A stretch of 64,000 nucleotides of DNA from Mesoflavibacter profundi (GCF_014764305.1 NZ_CP061703.1:2833501-2897500), one strand, 5' to 3'. Shown: positions 18,419-28,628, counted from the first letter of the stretch. The notes: generated by a model from the sequence alone, not told the origin. Program-made: numbers and translations.

Positions 18419-21071
18419 CTTGACCAGAATCGTCAATATTTTTATCACCTTCATCTGTCATATCATTTGAAGGTTTTTTTGTGTCATTATTTTGATCACT
18501 GTTTGTTTCTACATTTTCTTCATATACAACTTCAATCTCTTGTGCAGGAACATCTTCAGGAGCTTCATATGGTAAAGGATCTAACAGACTTATTTGGTTA
18601 ACCTTATCTTTAGTTAACTGATTACCAAGTGCATTTATACCTTTAATTGCTATAAATTCTTCTAAATTAACTTGAAGATTATCCTTTCTATCTTTACCTC
18701 TTTCTTTAGTAAATTCTACTTCCGCCATAGGTTTCCAGTCGGTAGACACAATTTCCAATTGTGATTTTGGATGCTCTGATATAAATAAATCTTCTTTGCT
18801 TTCGTTTTCAATTAAAAAACGTTTTACGTAGTAACGCTCTTTATCACCATCATAATATATTGCTGAAATTGGCTTTTTAGGTATCCATTTTTCCAGTACA
18901 ATCATATCATCATCAAAATGTGCTGTAACTTCTGGAATTATAGTTTTTACATAGCCACGTTGGTTGATTACCAATAATCGATCTTCACCTCTAAACTCGC
19001 CTAACAACTCGCCTCTTCCATCTACATTTAAACGCTGTACTGTATCGTCAAACCATATTTTACGCGGTTTTAACGTAGATACACCTTTTTCTTTTAATTC
19101 TATTTTTTTAATGGCGTATTTGGTAACCACATTACCTTTACTTGCACGACCTTTTATTAAAATGTCTGCAAAATCTATATCCCATTTAAGTTTTTTAATA
19201 CTTCCAACTTGTCTTAAAAATACCGAAATGACTTCGGCTTCTCCATTAGGATTTGCAGAAAAATACCAAACTTTACTTGATTTGTTTCCATTAGTTAAGT
19301 CGTAATCTTTATCTCTTGTTATAGACGTAACTGCAAAACGTTTAATGTACGATGGTCCTTTGCTTCCATCGCGATAAATCATATTGTAAATAGTACGCTT
19401 GTCTTTCTTTTTAAAGACTGCAACGTGTATAATATTTTTACCGATAAAGGTTTTGCTATCTACTTTAGTGACCATCATTTTACCTTCGGCAGTAAATACA
19501 ATAATATCGTCTATATCACTACAATCGCAAACATACTCGTCTCTTCTTAACGATGTACCAATAAAACCTTCTTCTCTATTTACGTAAAGTTTTGTGTTTC
19601 TAATCACCACTTTTGTAGCATCTACATCTTCAAAAGCACGTAGTTCGGTTTTACGCTCTTTACCTTCACTATACGTGTCTTTTAAGCGTTTAAAATAAGC
19701 AATTGCATAATCTATTAGATTTGCTAAATGATGTTTAACTTCGGCAATTTGATCTTCTAAAGCATCTATTTTTTGTTGCGCTTTATCGATATCAAATTTA
19801 GAAATTCGTTTAATTCTAATTTCGGTTAAACGTACAATATCTTCTTCTGTAATGGCACGTTTTAAATGTTTTATATGTGGTTGAAGTCCTTTGTCTATCG
19901 CTTGGATAACACCTTCCCAAGTTTCTTCTTCTTCAATATCACGATAGATACGGTTTTCTATAAAAATACGTTCTAACGATGCAAAATGCCACTGCTCTTC
20001 AAACTCGTTAAGTTTGATTTCTAATTCTTGTTTTAATAACTGAACCGTGTTGTCTGTACTACGACGTAACATTTCAGAAACACCTATAAATAACGGTTTG
20101 TTATCTTCAATCACACAGCCTAATGGCGAAATAGAGATTTCGCAATTTGTAAATGCGTAAAGTGCATCTATGGTTTTATCTGGTGAAATTCCTGACGGTA
20201 AATGCACCAAAATTTCTACTTCTGCAGCAGTATTATCTTCTATTTTTTTGATTTTGATTTTACCTTTGTCGTTCGCTTTTAAGATAGAATCTATTAAAGA
20301 CGATGTTGTTGTACCAAAAGGTACTTCGGTAATTACCAAAGTGTTTTTATCGTATTGCGAAATTTTTGCACGAACACGAACTTTTCCGCCACGCATACCA
20401 TCGTTATAATCGCCACAATCTGCAATACCTGCAGTTGGAAAATCTGGTAAAATTGTAAAACGCTTACCTTGAAGATGCTTGACAGACGCATCTATAAGCT
20501 CTATAAAATTATGAGGTAATATTTTTGTTGACAATCCTACCGCAATTCCTTCTCCGCCTTGCGCTAACAATAACGGAAACATTACTGGTAAATTGATTGG
20601 CTCCTTACGTCTACCATCGTAAGACGCTTGCCATTCGGTAATTTTTGGATTATAAACTACATCTAAAGCAAATTTAGAAAGACGTGCTTCAATATAACGT
20701 GATGCTGCTGCGCTATCTCCTGTAAGGATATTTCCCCAGTTACCTTGTGTATCAATTAACAGGTCTTTTTGACCAATCTGTACCATAGCATCTGCAATAC
20801 TGGCGTCACCATGCGGATGATATTGCATGGTATGACCAACAATATTAGCTACTTTATTGTAACGACCATCATCTAAGTCTTTCATAGAATGCATGATACG
20901 ACGTTGCACTGGTTTAAAACCATCTTCTATTGCTGGTACTGCACGTTCTAAAATAACATAAGACGCATAATCTAAAAACCATTCTTTATACATACCAGTA
21001 ATCCTGGTAATGGTTTCGTTAGCGTCTTGGTTTTGGTCGTTTGTTAAGTCTTCGTTTTCTTCTTCTGCCAT
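18405..21071 (-). CDS. parC: DNA topoisomerase IV subunit A
   Basis: Breakage-reunion subunit that decatenates daughter chromosomes with ParE. It has 888 residues. Motifs are ERAVPAIEDGFKPVQRRIMH near the N-terminus, the catalytic tyrosine in SAAASRYIEARLSKFA, and GEGIAVGLSTKILPHN. Residues about 430-480 form the coiled coil (DKAQQKIDALEDQIAEVKHHL). The C-terminal beta-propeller-like part is diverged and ends in an acidic, asparagine-rich tail. A gyrA identity is less likely because of the pairing with parE upstream in the same orientation. A lipoprotein gene separates the two. Confidence 0.94.
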   Translation of the reverse strand: MAEEENEDLTNDQNQDANETITRITGMYKEWFLDYASYVILERAVPAIEDGFKPVQRRIMHSMKDLDDGRYNKVANIVGHTMQYHPHGDASIADAMVQIGQKDLLIDTQGNWGNILTGDSAAASRYIEARLSKFALDVVYNPKITEWQASYDGRRKEPINLPVMFPLLLAQGGEGIAVGLSTKILPHNFIELIDASVKHLQGKRFTILPDFPTAGIADCGDYNDGMRGGKVRVRAKISQYDKNTLVITEVPFGTTTSSLIDSILKANDKGKIKIKKIEDNTAAEVEILVHLPSGISPDKTIDALYAFTNCEISISPLGCVIEDNKPLFIGVSEMLRRSTDNTVQLLKQELEIKLNEFEEQWHFASLERIFIENRIYRDIEEEETWEGVIQAIDKGLQPHIKHLKRAITEEDIVRLTEIRIKRISKFDIDKAQQKIDALEDQIAEVKHHLANLIDYAIAYFKRLKDTYSEGKERKTELRAFEDVDATKVVIRNTKLYVNREEGFIGTSLRRDEYVCDCSDIDDIIVFTAEGKMMVTKVDSKTFIGKNIIHVAVFKKKDKRTIYNMIYRDGSKGPSYIKRFAVTSITRDKDYDLTNGNKSSKVWYFSANPNGEAEVISVFLRQVGSIKKLKWDIDFADILIKGRASKGNVVTKYAIKKIELKEKGVSTLKPRKIWFDDTVQRLNVDGRGELLGEFRGEDRLLVINQRGYVKTIIPEVTAHFDDDMIVLEKWIPKKPISAIYYDGDKERYYVKRFLIENESKEDLFISEHPKSQLEIVSTDWKPMAEVEFTKERGKDRKDNLQVNLEEFIAIKGINALGNQLTKDKVNQISLLDPLPYEAPEDVPAQEIEVVYEENVETNSDQNNDTKKPSNDMTDEGDKNIDDSGQASLF

Positions 21072-21126
21072 ATTGTTATTCCTGTTTAAAGGAAATTATT
21101 TATTTAGACTTAAATATAAGTTTTAA

Positions 21127-21654
21127 TTATTCGATAGTTAAATAATATTCTACATCTATCAATTCAAAAGTATTTGATATGCCTGTTGAATGTGGCTCTT
21201 CAACATCATATGTAATAACACAACTTGAATTTGCATCAATTGATGTACAAGAATTTATGCCATAATTAGTTGAAAATTGGATATTATCTGAATTAATAGT
21301 TATTCTTTGTATACCTTCTACTGGTTGGTCGCTAAGGTTATTTAATTGAATTTCAAATTGTAATCTAGACGTATTATTACCTGTGTCTTGTGTGTATTCA
21401 AACTGAATTACATCATAGCTAAAGTCTTCTAATTTTTGAGGTTCTATTTGTTCTGCATCAGTTGGCTCTGAAAAATCACAAGGCACTTCTTGTTCTGTGT
21501 TGTAGCTGTAAAATGCTCCGTCAAGAATATAAAACTGAGTTAGGGTTATTGTTTTTGTACAACTTTGAATTGAATCTTCGTTTTCATCGCTAGAAGAACA
21601 ATTAAAACATAAGAATAAAACAAATAATAAATTTAATATAGCTTTATATTTCAT
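21127..21654 (-). CDS. Lipoprotein inserted between parE and parC
   Basis: A 175-residue predicted lipoprotein with the signal sequence MKYKAILNLLFVLFLCFNC (lipobox Cys19) and an SSSDENED tether typical of Bacteroidota surface lipoproteins. The mature protein is acidic and beta-rich, with a few cysteines (QSCTKTIT, GINSCTSID, SSCVITYD). I recognise no domain. It begins one base after the parE stop, so it is almost certainly on the parE-parC transcript, but a role with the topoisomerase is implausible given its export. Confidence 0.7.
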   Translation of the reverse strand: MKYKAILNLLFVLFLCFNCSSSDENEDSIQSCTKTITLTQFYILDGAFYSYNTEQEVPCDFSEPTDAEQIEPQKLEDFSYDVIQFEYTQDTGNNTSRLQFEIQLNNLSDQPVEGIQRITINSDNIQFSTNYGINSCTSIDANSSCVITYDVEEPHSTGISNTFELIDVEYYLTIE

Positions 21655-21655
21655 C

Positions 21656-23512
21656 CTACTTCTCTTCTATTAAATCCATTTCAACCTTTAAGTTATCTAT
21701 GATAAACTCTTGTCGCGATGGTGTGTTTTTACCCATGTAAAAAGACAATAATTCTTCTATAGACATATTATCGTCAAGCATTACTGGATCTAGTCTTATA
21801 TCGTCACCTATGAAATGTTTAAATTCGTCTGGACTAATTTCACCTAAACCTTTAAATCGTGTAATTTCTGGTTTTGGCTTTAGTTTTTCTATAGCGTTAC
21901 GACGTTCTTCTTCGCTGTAACAATAAATAGTTTCTTTTTTGTTTCTTACCCTAAATAATGGTGTTTGTAAGATGTAAAGATGTCCGTTTTTAATTACTTC
22001 AGGGAAAAACTGTAGGAAAAATGTAATTAACAACAGTCTAATATGCATACCATCTACATCGGCATCGGTTGCAATTACAATGTTATTGTAACGTAAATCT
22101 TCTAAGGATTCTTCTATATTTAAAGCCGCTTGAAGTAGATTAAACTCTTCGTTTTCGTAAACTATTTTTTTGGTTAAACCGTAACTGTTTAATGGTTTTC
22201 CTTTTAAACTAAAAACCGCTTGCGTATTAACATCTCTAGATTTTGTGATACTTCCCGAAGCCGAATCTCCCTCAGTTATAAACAATGTAGTTTCTAGGTT
22301 TCTTTCGTTTTTTGTATCACCAAAATGCACACGACAATCGCGTAATTTTTTATTATGAAGACTTGCCTTTTTAGCACGATCTTTAGCTAATTTTCTAATA
22401 CCAGAAAGCTCTTTACGTTCACGTTCGGCTTGTAATATTTTACGTTGAAGCTTTTCGGCTGTTTCAGTATTTTTATGCAGAAAGTTATCTAAGTACGTTT
22501 TGATAAAATCATTAACATAAGTTCTAACGGTCGGTAAATCTCCACCCATATCTGTCGACCCTAATTTTGTTTTAGTCTGACTTTCAAAAACTGGTTCCAT
22601 TACCTTTATGGCAATTGCAGAAACAATAGACTTTCTAACATCTGAAGCATCGTAATTTTTACCATAAAAATCTCTGATAGTTTTTACAATAGCTTCTCTA
22701 AAAGCGTTTAAATGCGTTCCTCCTTGCGTTGTGTTTTGTCCATTTACAAAACTGTTGTAATCTTCGCTATACTGTGTTTTACTGTGCGTTATTGCGACTT
22801 CAATATCGTCACCACGTAAGTGTATTATTGGATAAAGTTGATCGTCTTCTTTTATTTTTTCTGAAAGAAGATCTTTTAATCCATTTTCGCTAAAATATTT
22901 TTCGCCATTAAAAACTATGGTTAAACCTGGATTTAAGTACACATAGTTTTTAAGCATTTTTGCTACATACTCATGACGAAACTTGTAATTTTTAAAGATA
23001 GTTTCGTCAGGAACAAATGAGACTTTTGTTCCTTTTCGTCTAGAGGTTTCTTCTAAAAACTCTTGATTTACAAGGTTTCCTTGCTCAAAATCGGCAGATG
23101 CACTTTTACCATCACGTGATGATTCTACTCTAAAGTATGTTGATAAAGCGTTAACTGCTTTTGTACCAACACCGTTAAGTCCAACCGATTTTTTAAAGGC
23201 TTTAGAATCGTATTTACCACCAGTATTCATTTTAGACACGACGTCTACAACTTTTCCTAATGGAATACCACGACCATAATCGCGTACAATAACTTTATTG
23301 CCTTGTATGGAAATCTCAATTGTTTTTCCTGCGCCCATAACAAACTCGTCTATCGAGTTGTCTAACACTTCTTTAAGCAGAATGTATATACCGTCGTCTG
23401 GCGAAGATCCATCACCTAATTTACCAATATACATACCAGGTCGCATACGGATGTGTTCTTTCCAGTCTAACGAGCGTATATTGTCTTCGGTATAATTAGT
23501 TTGTTCTGACAT
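21656..23512 (-). CDS. parE: DNA topoisomerase IV subunit B
   Basis: ATPase subunit of topoisomerase IV, 618 residues. The GHKL ATP site shows as [25 protein letters not shown] and [14 protein letters not shown]. The transducer domain follows, and the TOPRIM metal-binding residues are in TEGDSASGS and [13 protein letters not shown]. The C-terminal [16 protein letters not shown] is characteristic. It heads the operon with the lipoprotein and parC. Confidence 0.96.
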   Translation of the reverse strand: MSEQTNYTEDNIRSLDWKEHIRMRPGMYIGKLGDGSSPDDGIYILLKEVLDNSIDEFVMGAGKTIEISIQGNKVIVRDYGRGIPLGKVVDVVSKMNTGGKYDSKAFKKSVGLNGVGTKAVNALSTYFRVESSRDGKSASADFEQGNLVNQEFLEETSRRKGTKVSFVPDETIFKNYKFRHEYVAKMLKNYVYLNPGLTIVFNGEKYFSENGLKDLLSEKIKEDDQLYPIIHLRGDDIEVAITHSKTQYSEDYNSFVNGQNTTQGGTHLNAFREAIVKTIRDFYGKNYDASDVRKSIVSAIAIKVMEPVFESQTKTKLGSTDMGGDLPTVRTYVNDFIKTYLDNFLHKNTETAEKLQRKILQAERERKELSGIRKLAKDRAKKASLHNKKLRDCRVHFGDTKNERNLETTLFITEGDSASGSITKSRDVNTQAVFSLKGKPLNSYGLTKKIVYENEEFNLLQAALNIEESLEDLRYNNIVIATDADVDGMHIRLLLITFFLQFFPEVIKNGHLYILQTPLFRVRNKKETIYCYSEEERRNAIEKLKPKPEITRFKGLGEISPDEFKHFIGDDIRLDPVMLDDNMSIEELLSFYMGKNTPSRQEFIIDNLKVEMDLIEEK

Positions 23513-23630
23513 AAAATTTAGGTGCGAAATGTGAGATAAGTTGCTAAGATAACATAACCCAATAAAAAATGAAATAGTAGACTACGAAATTAATTAACAA
23601 TGTATTTTGATAAGTAGGAATATAGTTTTT

Positions 23631-23663
23631 GGTGACACTAATTTCACGAATTTTCACAAATTC
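23631..23663. repeat. Short GTGAAA-type intergenic repeat
   Basis: On the minus strand this stretch is three imperfect units built on TTNGTGAAA (TTTGTGAAA, TTCGTGAAA, TTAGTGTCA), with a related CAC unit at about 23671. It lies in the gap between ychF and parE. It resembles small interspersed repeats seen in flavobacterial intergenic DNA, but only one copy is in this window. Confidence 0.35.
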
Positions 23664-23700
23664 TCTAGTATTTCACATTTTAACTCAGTCACTTCTAAAC

Positions 23701-23734
23701 AAAAAAACGAGATGAAAATTCATCTCGTTTTTTT
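23701..23734. terminator. Intrinsic terminator after ychF
   Basis: A perfect stem of about 16 bases (ACGAGATGAA core) with A-run and T-run flanks, 47 bases beyond the ychF stop on the minus strand. Confidence 0.9.
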
Positions 23735-23780
23735 GTTTTAAATCTTAATATTTAATTGCGAAGTAATCTAAAAATTTAAA

Positions 23781-24875
23781 TTACACATTGAATCTAAAAT
23801 GCATCACATCGCCATCTTTTACGATGTATTCTTTACCTTCAACTCGCATTTTACCAGCTTCTTTTACTTTAGCTTCACTACCTAACTCAACATAATCATT
23901 ATAAGCAATAACTTCTGCTCTAATAAATCCTTTTTCAAAATCGGTATGGATTACTCCTGCTGCTTGTGGCGCTGTAGCACCTACATTAACAGTCCAAGCT
24001 CTTACTTCTTTAACTCCTGCTGTAAAATAGGTTTGTTGGTTTAATAAATTATAAGCTGCTCTAATTAATTTTGCAGATCCTGGTTCTTCTAAACCTATAT
24101 CTTGTAAAAACATTTGGCGCTCTTCATAATCTTCAAGCTCGTTAATATCTGCTTCTGTTCCTACTGCAAGGACTAAAACTTCAGCATTTTCATTTTTTAC
24201 GTTTTCTCGAACTTTTTCAACATATTCATTACCAGAAACAGCACTACCTTCGTCTACATTACATACATACATTACTGGCTTTTCTGTGATAAATTGTAAT
24301 GGTTTTACGTAAGCTTTATGGTCTTCAGCAGAAAATTCTAAAGCTCTAATAGATGTTCCTGCTTCTAAAGCTTCTTTTATTTGTAATAATACGGCTTCTT
24401 CTTTTTGCGCCTCTTTATCACCTGTTTTTGCAGCTCTTTTTACTTTATCAAGTTTTTTCTCTACAGTTTCTAAGTCTTTTAATTGGAGTTCGATATCAAT
24501 AGTTTCTTTATCTCTAATTGGATCAACACTACCATCTACATGCACAATATTATCGTTATCAAAACAACGTAACACATGTAAAATAGCATCTGTTTCTCTA
24601 ATATTTGCTAAAAATTGGTTACCTAAACCTTCACCTTTACTAGCTCCTTTTACTAAACCTGCGATATCAACAATCTCTACAGTTGCAGGAATTACACGTT
24701 CTGGTTTTACTAAAGTTTCTAATTTTTCTAATCTTGGATCTGGTACATTTACCACACCAATATTAGGCTCTATAGTACAAAACGGAAAGTTTGCACTTTG
24801 CGCTTTTGCATTAGACAAACAATTAAATAAAGTCGATTTTCCTACGTTTGGTAAGCCTACAATTCCTGCTTTCAT
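23781..24875 (-). CDS. ychF: Ribosome-associated ATPase YchF
   Basis: Obg-family P-loop protein (364 residues) that prefers ATP over GTP and associates with ribosomes; it is implicated in stress responses. The Walker A is [12 protein letters not shown] at the very N-terminus. The switch region [20 protein letters not shown] is intact, a coiled-coil arm lies around 130-190, and the C-terminal TGS domain ends in [13 protein letters not shown]. It is monocistronic with its own terminator, and a TACATTTG -7 box lies upstream. Confidence 0.96.
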   Translation of the reverse strand: MKAGIVGLPNVGKSTLFNCLSNAKAQSANFPFCTIEPNIGVVNVPDPRLEKLETLVKPERVIPATVEIVDIAGLVKGASKGEGLGNQFLANIRETDAILHVLRCFDNDNIVHVDGSVDPIRDKETIDIELQLKDLETVEKKLDKVKRAAKTGDKEAQKEEAVLLQIKEALEAGTSIRALEFSAEDHKAYVKPLQFITEKPVMYVCNVDEGSAVSGNEYVEKVRENVKNENAEVLVLAVGTEADINELEDYEERQMFLQDIGLEEPGSAKLIRAAYNLLNQQTYFTAGVKEVRAWTVNVGATAPQAAGVIHTDFEKGFIRAEVIAYNDYVELGSEAKVKEAGKMRVEGKEYIVKDGDVMHFRFNV

Positions 24876-24900
24876 TGTTATATTTTATTTTTAACGAGTG

Positions 24901-24908
24901 CAAATGTA
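24901..24908 (-). promoter_or_regulatory. Putative -7 box of ychF
   Basis: Minus-strand TACATTTG, consensus TAnnTTTG, about 26 bases from the ychF start. No clear -33 element. Confidence 0.4.
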
Positions 24909-24924
24909 CACATTAATCCAATAA

Positions 24925-24952
24925 AAAATCCCAAGTATTAACTTGAGATTTT
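24925..24952 (-). terminator. Terminator after ferredoxin gene
   Basis: Hairpin with stem TCCCAAGT / ACTTGAGA (one C-A mismatch) flanked by A/T runs, 22 bases past the ferredoxin stop. Confidence 0.7.
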
Positions 24953-24974
24953 AATTTTATACCTAAATATTATG

Positions 24975-25328
24975 TTATCCATCAGGATGCATAAATTTTT
25001 GTTTACCAAGTAAGGTTTCTTCACTTTCTACATGATCATCATCAGGCACACAACAATCTACAGGACAAACTGCAGCACATTGTGGCTCTTCATGAAACCC
25101 TTTACATTCTGTACATTTATCTGGAACAATGTAGTAAATCTCGTCACTTAATGGCTCTTGTGCTTCATCTGCATCTACCTCTTTACCATCTGGTAAAACC
25201 AATTTCCCTTCTAGACTTGTTCCATCTTTATATCTCCAATCGTCAGCACCTTCGTATATCGCAGTGTTTGGGCATTCAGGCTCGCAAGCTCCGCAGTTAA
25301 TACATTCGTCTGTTATAATAATTGCCAT
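24975..25328 (-). CDS. Two-cluster 4Fe-4S ferredoxin
   Basis: A 117-residue bacterial ferredoxin. The first cluster motif is [15 protein letters not shown]; the second is [20 protein letters not shown], with an insertion between its cysteines typical of the Allochromatium-type ferredoxins. A negatively charged linker of about 50 residues separates the two motifs. It acts as a low-potential electron carrier. It is divergent from the LuxC-type acyl-CoA reductase, and the two share a 71-base promoter region. Confidence 0.94.
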   Translation of the reverse strand: MAIIITDECINCGACEPECPNTAIYEGADDWRYKDGTSLEGKLVLPDGKEVDADEAQEPLSDEIYYIVPDKCTECKGFHEEPQCAAVCPVDCCVPDDDHVESEETLLGKQKFMHPDG

Positions 25329-25352
25329 AGCGTAATTTCGTTTTTGTTTACT

Positions 25353-25360
25353 TAACTTTG
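25353..25360 (+). promoter_or_regulatory. Putative -7 box of acyl-CoA reductase gene
   Basis: TAACTTTG matches TAnnTTTG and lies 39 bases before the chosen ATG at 25400. This supports the ATG rather than the GTG at 25358, which would fall inside the promoter. Confidence 0.5.
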
Positions 25361-25399
25361 TGCAAAAATAAAGCCAAAAAAGCGGTTATACAAATTATA

Positions 25400-26461
25400 A
25401 TGAGTAACAAATACACTATAAAGGACGCATTTATAAAGTTAGGAGAGTTTTTAAGTCAATTTACAACTAATGGCATTGTTAAAAAAGATAATATTTTAAA
25501 CAATGATTTGTTTTTTGATGGATTTAAACATCAAATTAAATTAGCTAAAGAACACAACGGTTGGTTTACCGAAAATAATATTTTATTTGCTTTAGAAGGT
25601 TGGTCTAATCTACTGACAAAAAACAATTTAAACCAATGGTTATCAGGTTATAATTTAAATGAAGTTGAAGCAAAAAAGATAGCTATTATAATGGCAGGAA
25701 ATATTCCTTTAGTTGGATTTCATGACTTTTTAAGCGTTATAATCACTGGACATGAAGTGTTAGTTAAACAATCGTCTAACGATAAACATCTTCTACCCTT
25801 TTTGGCTAAATATTTAGAGTATGTTAAACCAGATTTAAAAGGAAAAATAACGTTTACCGAAGACAAACTTCAAGATTTTGATGCTGTGATAGCAACAGGT
25901 AGCAACAATACGGCTAGGTATTTTGAGTATTATTTTAAAAATAAACCTTCAATAATTCGACAAAATAGAAATTCGGTTGCTGTTTTAACAGGTGATGAAA
26001 CAGAAGAACAACTAAGCGGCTTATCCGAAGATATTTTTAGATATTACGGTTTAGGTTGTCGTAATGTGTCTAAATTATTTGTACCAAAAGACTATAATTT
26101 TGACGCTTTTTTTAAAGCGATGTACAAATGGCATCCTATAATTGAAGAAGCTAAATACGCTAACAACTACGATTATAATAAAGCAGTTTATCTAATGAGC
26201 GAATTTGACATGCTAGAAAATGGTTTTTTAATGATTAAAGAAGACCAAAGTTATGCATCGCCAATTGCTACTGTTTTTTATGAATACTATGACAGTTTAG
26301 AACAAATTCAACAAAAACTAACTATAGATAAAGATTTAATTCAATGTGTTGTTTCTAAAGGATTAACCAAAAGTGATATAAAGTTTGGTATGACACAAAA
26401 ACCACAACTTTGGGACTATGCAGATAACGTGAACACAATTGAATTTTTGTTAAAAATATAG
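25400..26461 (+). CDS. LuxC-family acyl-CoA reductase
   Basis: A 353-residue protein related to LuxC, the NADPH-dependent acyl-CoA/acyl-protein reductase that makes fatty aldehydes. Features include IIMAGNIPLVGFHDFLSVI, VLVKQSSNDKHLLPFLAKYL, the nucleotide-binding DAVIATGSNNTARYFEYYF, and the probable active-site cysteine in YYGLGCRNVSKLFVP. No luciferase or LuxD/E-type genes are nearby, so bioluminescence is not implied. Bacteroidota carry this gene widely, next to a ferredoxin and the serine genes, with unknown physiological substrate. Start moved to the ATG at 25400. Confidence 0.88.
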   Translation: MSNKYTIKDAFIKLGEFLSQFTTNGIVKKDNILNNDLFFDGFKHQIKLAKEHNGWFTENNILFALEGWSNLLTKNNLNQWLSGYNLNEVEAKKIAIIMAGNIPLVGFHDFLSVIITGHEVLVKQSSNDKHLLPFLAKYLEYVKPDLKGKITFTEDKLQDFDAVIATGSNNTARYFEYYFKNKPSIIRQNRNSVAVLTGDETEEQLSGLSEDIFRYYGLGCRNVSKLFVPKDYNFDAFFKAMYKWHPIIEEAKYANNYDYNKAVYLMSEFDMLENGFLMIKEDQSYASPIATVFYEYYDSLEQIQQKLTIDKDLIQCVVSKGLTKSDIKFGMTQKPQLWDYADNVNTIEFLLKI

Positions 26462-26530
26462 TTGATAAATTATCATATTAATAACACTTTTTACAGCATA
26501 AATTAGCACCTTTGTACAGCTTAACAAACT

Positions 26531-26558
26531 ATATACACTTAATTAATATAGTGTATAT
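26531..26558 (+). promoter_or_regulatory. Inverted repeat in the serC leader
   Basis: ATATACACT at 26531-26539 and its exact complement AGTGTATAT at 26550-26558, separated by a 10-base AT-only loop. It ends 17 bases before the serC start. It could be an operator or a leader hairpin; it has no T-run, so it is not a terminator. Confidence 0.5.
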
Positions 26559-26575
26559 GCATAAATTATAGTAAA

Positions 26576-27637
26576 ATGCAAAGACACAATTTTAGCGCAG
26601 GTCCATGCGTATTGCCTCAAGAAGTATTACAAAAAGCCTCTCAAGCGGTTTTAGATTTTGACAATGGTTTATCATTAATAGAAATCTCCCACAGAAGTAA
26701 ATCCTTTGTAGATATTATGGAGCAAGCACGATCTTTAGCTCTAGAATTACTTGGTTTAGAAGGTAAAGGCTATAAAGCTTTATTTTTACAAGGTGGCGCA
26801 AGCATGCAATTTTTAATGGTAGCACAAAACATGTTAGAAAAACGTGCTGCTTATTTAAATACAGGAACATGGAGTGATAAAGCCATTAAAGAAGCTAGAA
26901 TATTTGATGATATTGTAGAAGTAGCTTCATCTAAAGACGCTAACTATAACTACATACCAAAAGGATTTGACATTCCTGAAGATTACGATTATTTTCACTG
27001 TACATCAAACAACACCATATTTGGAACACAAATAAAAGAATTTCCAAACTCACCAATACCAATGGTATGTGATATGAGTTCCGATATTTTTTCAAGAACA
27101 TTAGATTTTTCAAAATTTGATATTATTTATGCTGGAGCTCAAAAAAATATGGGTCCTGCAGGAACAACTTTAGTCGTAATTAAAGAAGATGTTTTAGGTA
27201 AAGTTTCACGTAAAATACCATCAATGCTAGACTATAAGGTACATATAGACAAAAGCTCAATGTTTAATACGCCACCAGTATTTGCTGTGTACACTAGTAT
27301 GTTAACGTTACAATGGTTAAAAGATTTAGGCGGAATTGCTGCAATTGAAAAAGAAAACGAGAAAAAAGCACGTTTAATTTATTCTGAAATAGATTTAAAC
27401 CCTTTATTTAAAGGATTTGCAGCTAAAGAAGATCGTTCATTTATGAATGCAACTTTTACATTAACAAACGACGATTTAAAAGAAACTTTTGACACCATGT
27501 GGAAAGAAGCAGGTATTAACGGTCTTAACGGTCACAGAAGTGTTGGCGGTTACCGTGCAAGTATGTACAATGCATTATCTTTAGACAGTGTAAAAGTACT
27601 TGTTGAAGTAATGAGTGAATTAGAAACAAAAGCATAA
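26576..27637 (+). CDS. serC: Phosphoserine aminotransferase
   Basis: PLP enzyme converting 3-phosphohydroxypyruvate and glutamate to phosphoserine in serine synthesis; it also works in pyridoxal phosphate synthesis in some bacteria. The 353-residue length is normal. Features are HNFSAGPCVLP at the start, GGASMQFLMVAQN, and the PLP lysine in YAGAQKNMGPAG. It forms a two-gene unit with serA 34 bases downstream. A 9-base inverted repeat lies in its leader. Confidence 0.97.
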   Translation: MQRHNFSAGPCVLPQEVLQKASQAVLDFDNGLSLIEISHRSKSFVDIMEQARSLALELLGLEGKGYKALFLQGGASMQFLMVAQNMLEKRAAYLNTGTWSDKAIKEARIFDDIVEVASSKDANYNYIPKGFDIPEDYDYFHCTSNNTIFGTQIKEFPNSPIPMVCDMSSDIFSRTLDFSKFDIIYAGAQKNMGPAGTTLVVIKEDVLGKVSRKIPSMLDYKVHIDKSSMFNTPPVFAVYTSMLTLQWLKDLGGIAAIEKENEKKARLIYSEIDLNPLFKGFAAKEDRSFMNATFTLTNDDLKETFDTMWKEAGINGLNGHRSVGGYRASMYNALSLDSVKVLVEVMSELETKA

Positions 27638-27671
27638 CATTTTTCGATACATCGAAATAAAAAATTATAAA

Positions 27672-28628
27672 ATGAAAGTATTAGCAAACGACGGTATATC
27701 AAACAGTGGTATAGAAGCTTTAGAAGCTGCTGGATTTAACGTAAATACGACTACAGTAGCACAAGAACAATTAATAGATTATATAAATAAAAACGAAATC
27801 TCTGTACTTTTAGTAAGAAGCGCAACAAAAGTAAGAAAAGACATTATAGATGCTTGTTCATCCTTAAAAATAATAGGTCGTGGCGGCGTTGGTATGGATA
27901 ATATTGATGTTGAATACGCAAGAGAAAAAGGATTACACGTAATAAATACTCCTGCTGCGTCTTCGCATTCTGTTGCAGAACTAGTGTTTGCTCACCTTTA
28001 TGGTTTAGCAAGATTTTTACACAATGCGAACAGAGATATGCCTTTAGAAGGAGATACAAAATTTAAGGCATTAAAAAAAGCATATGCTAAAGGTACCGAA
28101 TTAAAAGGAAAAACTTTAGGAATTATAGGTTTTGGTCGTATTGGACAAGCAACTGCAAAAGTAGCGATTGGTGCAGGAATGAAAGTCATTGCATTTGATC
28201 CTTTTATTGAAAAAGCTAACTTAGAATTAGAGTTTTTTGATGGTCAAAAACTAAATTTCAATATAGAAACTGAATCTAAAGAAGAAGTGATTAAAAAATC
28301 TGACTTTTTAACGCTTCACGTACCAGCACAAAAAGAATATGTAATTGGTAAAGACGAGTTTGATAACATGAAAGATGGTGTTATTATTGTTAACGCAGCT
28401 CGTGGTGGCGTTTTAGATGAAATCGCTTTAGTCAATGCTATTGAAAGCGGCAAAGTAGCAAGAGCTGCTTTAGATGTTTTTGAAAAAGAGCCACAACCAG
28501 AAATTCAGTTATTAATGAATACAAGTTTATCTTTAACTCCACATACTGGTGCAGCAACTAACGAAGCGCAAGATAGAATTGGTGTTGAGTTAGCTGATCA
28601 GATTAAAAGTTTACTTTTAAACGATTAA
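27672..28628 (+). CDS. serA: D-3-phosphoglycerate dehydrogenase (short form)
   Basis: NAD-dependent oxidation of 3-phosphoglycerate, the first step of serine synthesis. The 318-residue protein has the catalytic and Rossmann domains only (GRGGVGMDNID, LGIIGFGRIGQATAKVA, NAARGGVLDE, and the catalytic histidine in SLTPHTGAATNEA). It lacks the C-terminal ACT domain, so serine feedback through ACT is not expected. A strong terminator follows. Confidence 0.95.
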   Translation: MKVLANDGISNSGIEALEAAGFNVNTTTVAQEQLIDYINKNEISVLLVRSATKVRKDIIDACSSLKIIGRGGVGMDNIDVEYAREKGLHVINTPAASSHSVAELVFAHLYGLARFLHNANRDMPLEGDTKFKALKKAYAKGTELKGKTLGIIGFGRIGQATAKVAIGAGMKVIAFDPFIEKANLELEFFDGQKLNFNIETESKEEVIKKSDFLTLHVPAQKEYVIGKDEFDNMKDGVIIVNAARGGVLDEIALVNAIESGKVARAALDVFEKEPQPEIQLLMNTSLSLTPHTGAATNEAQDRIGVELADQIKSLLLND

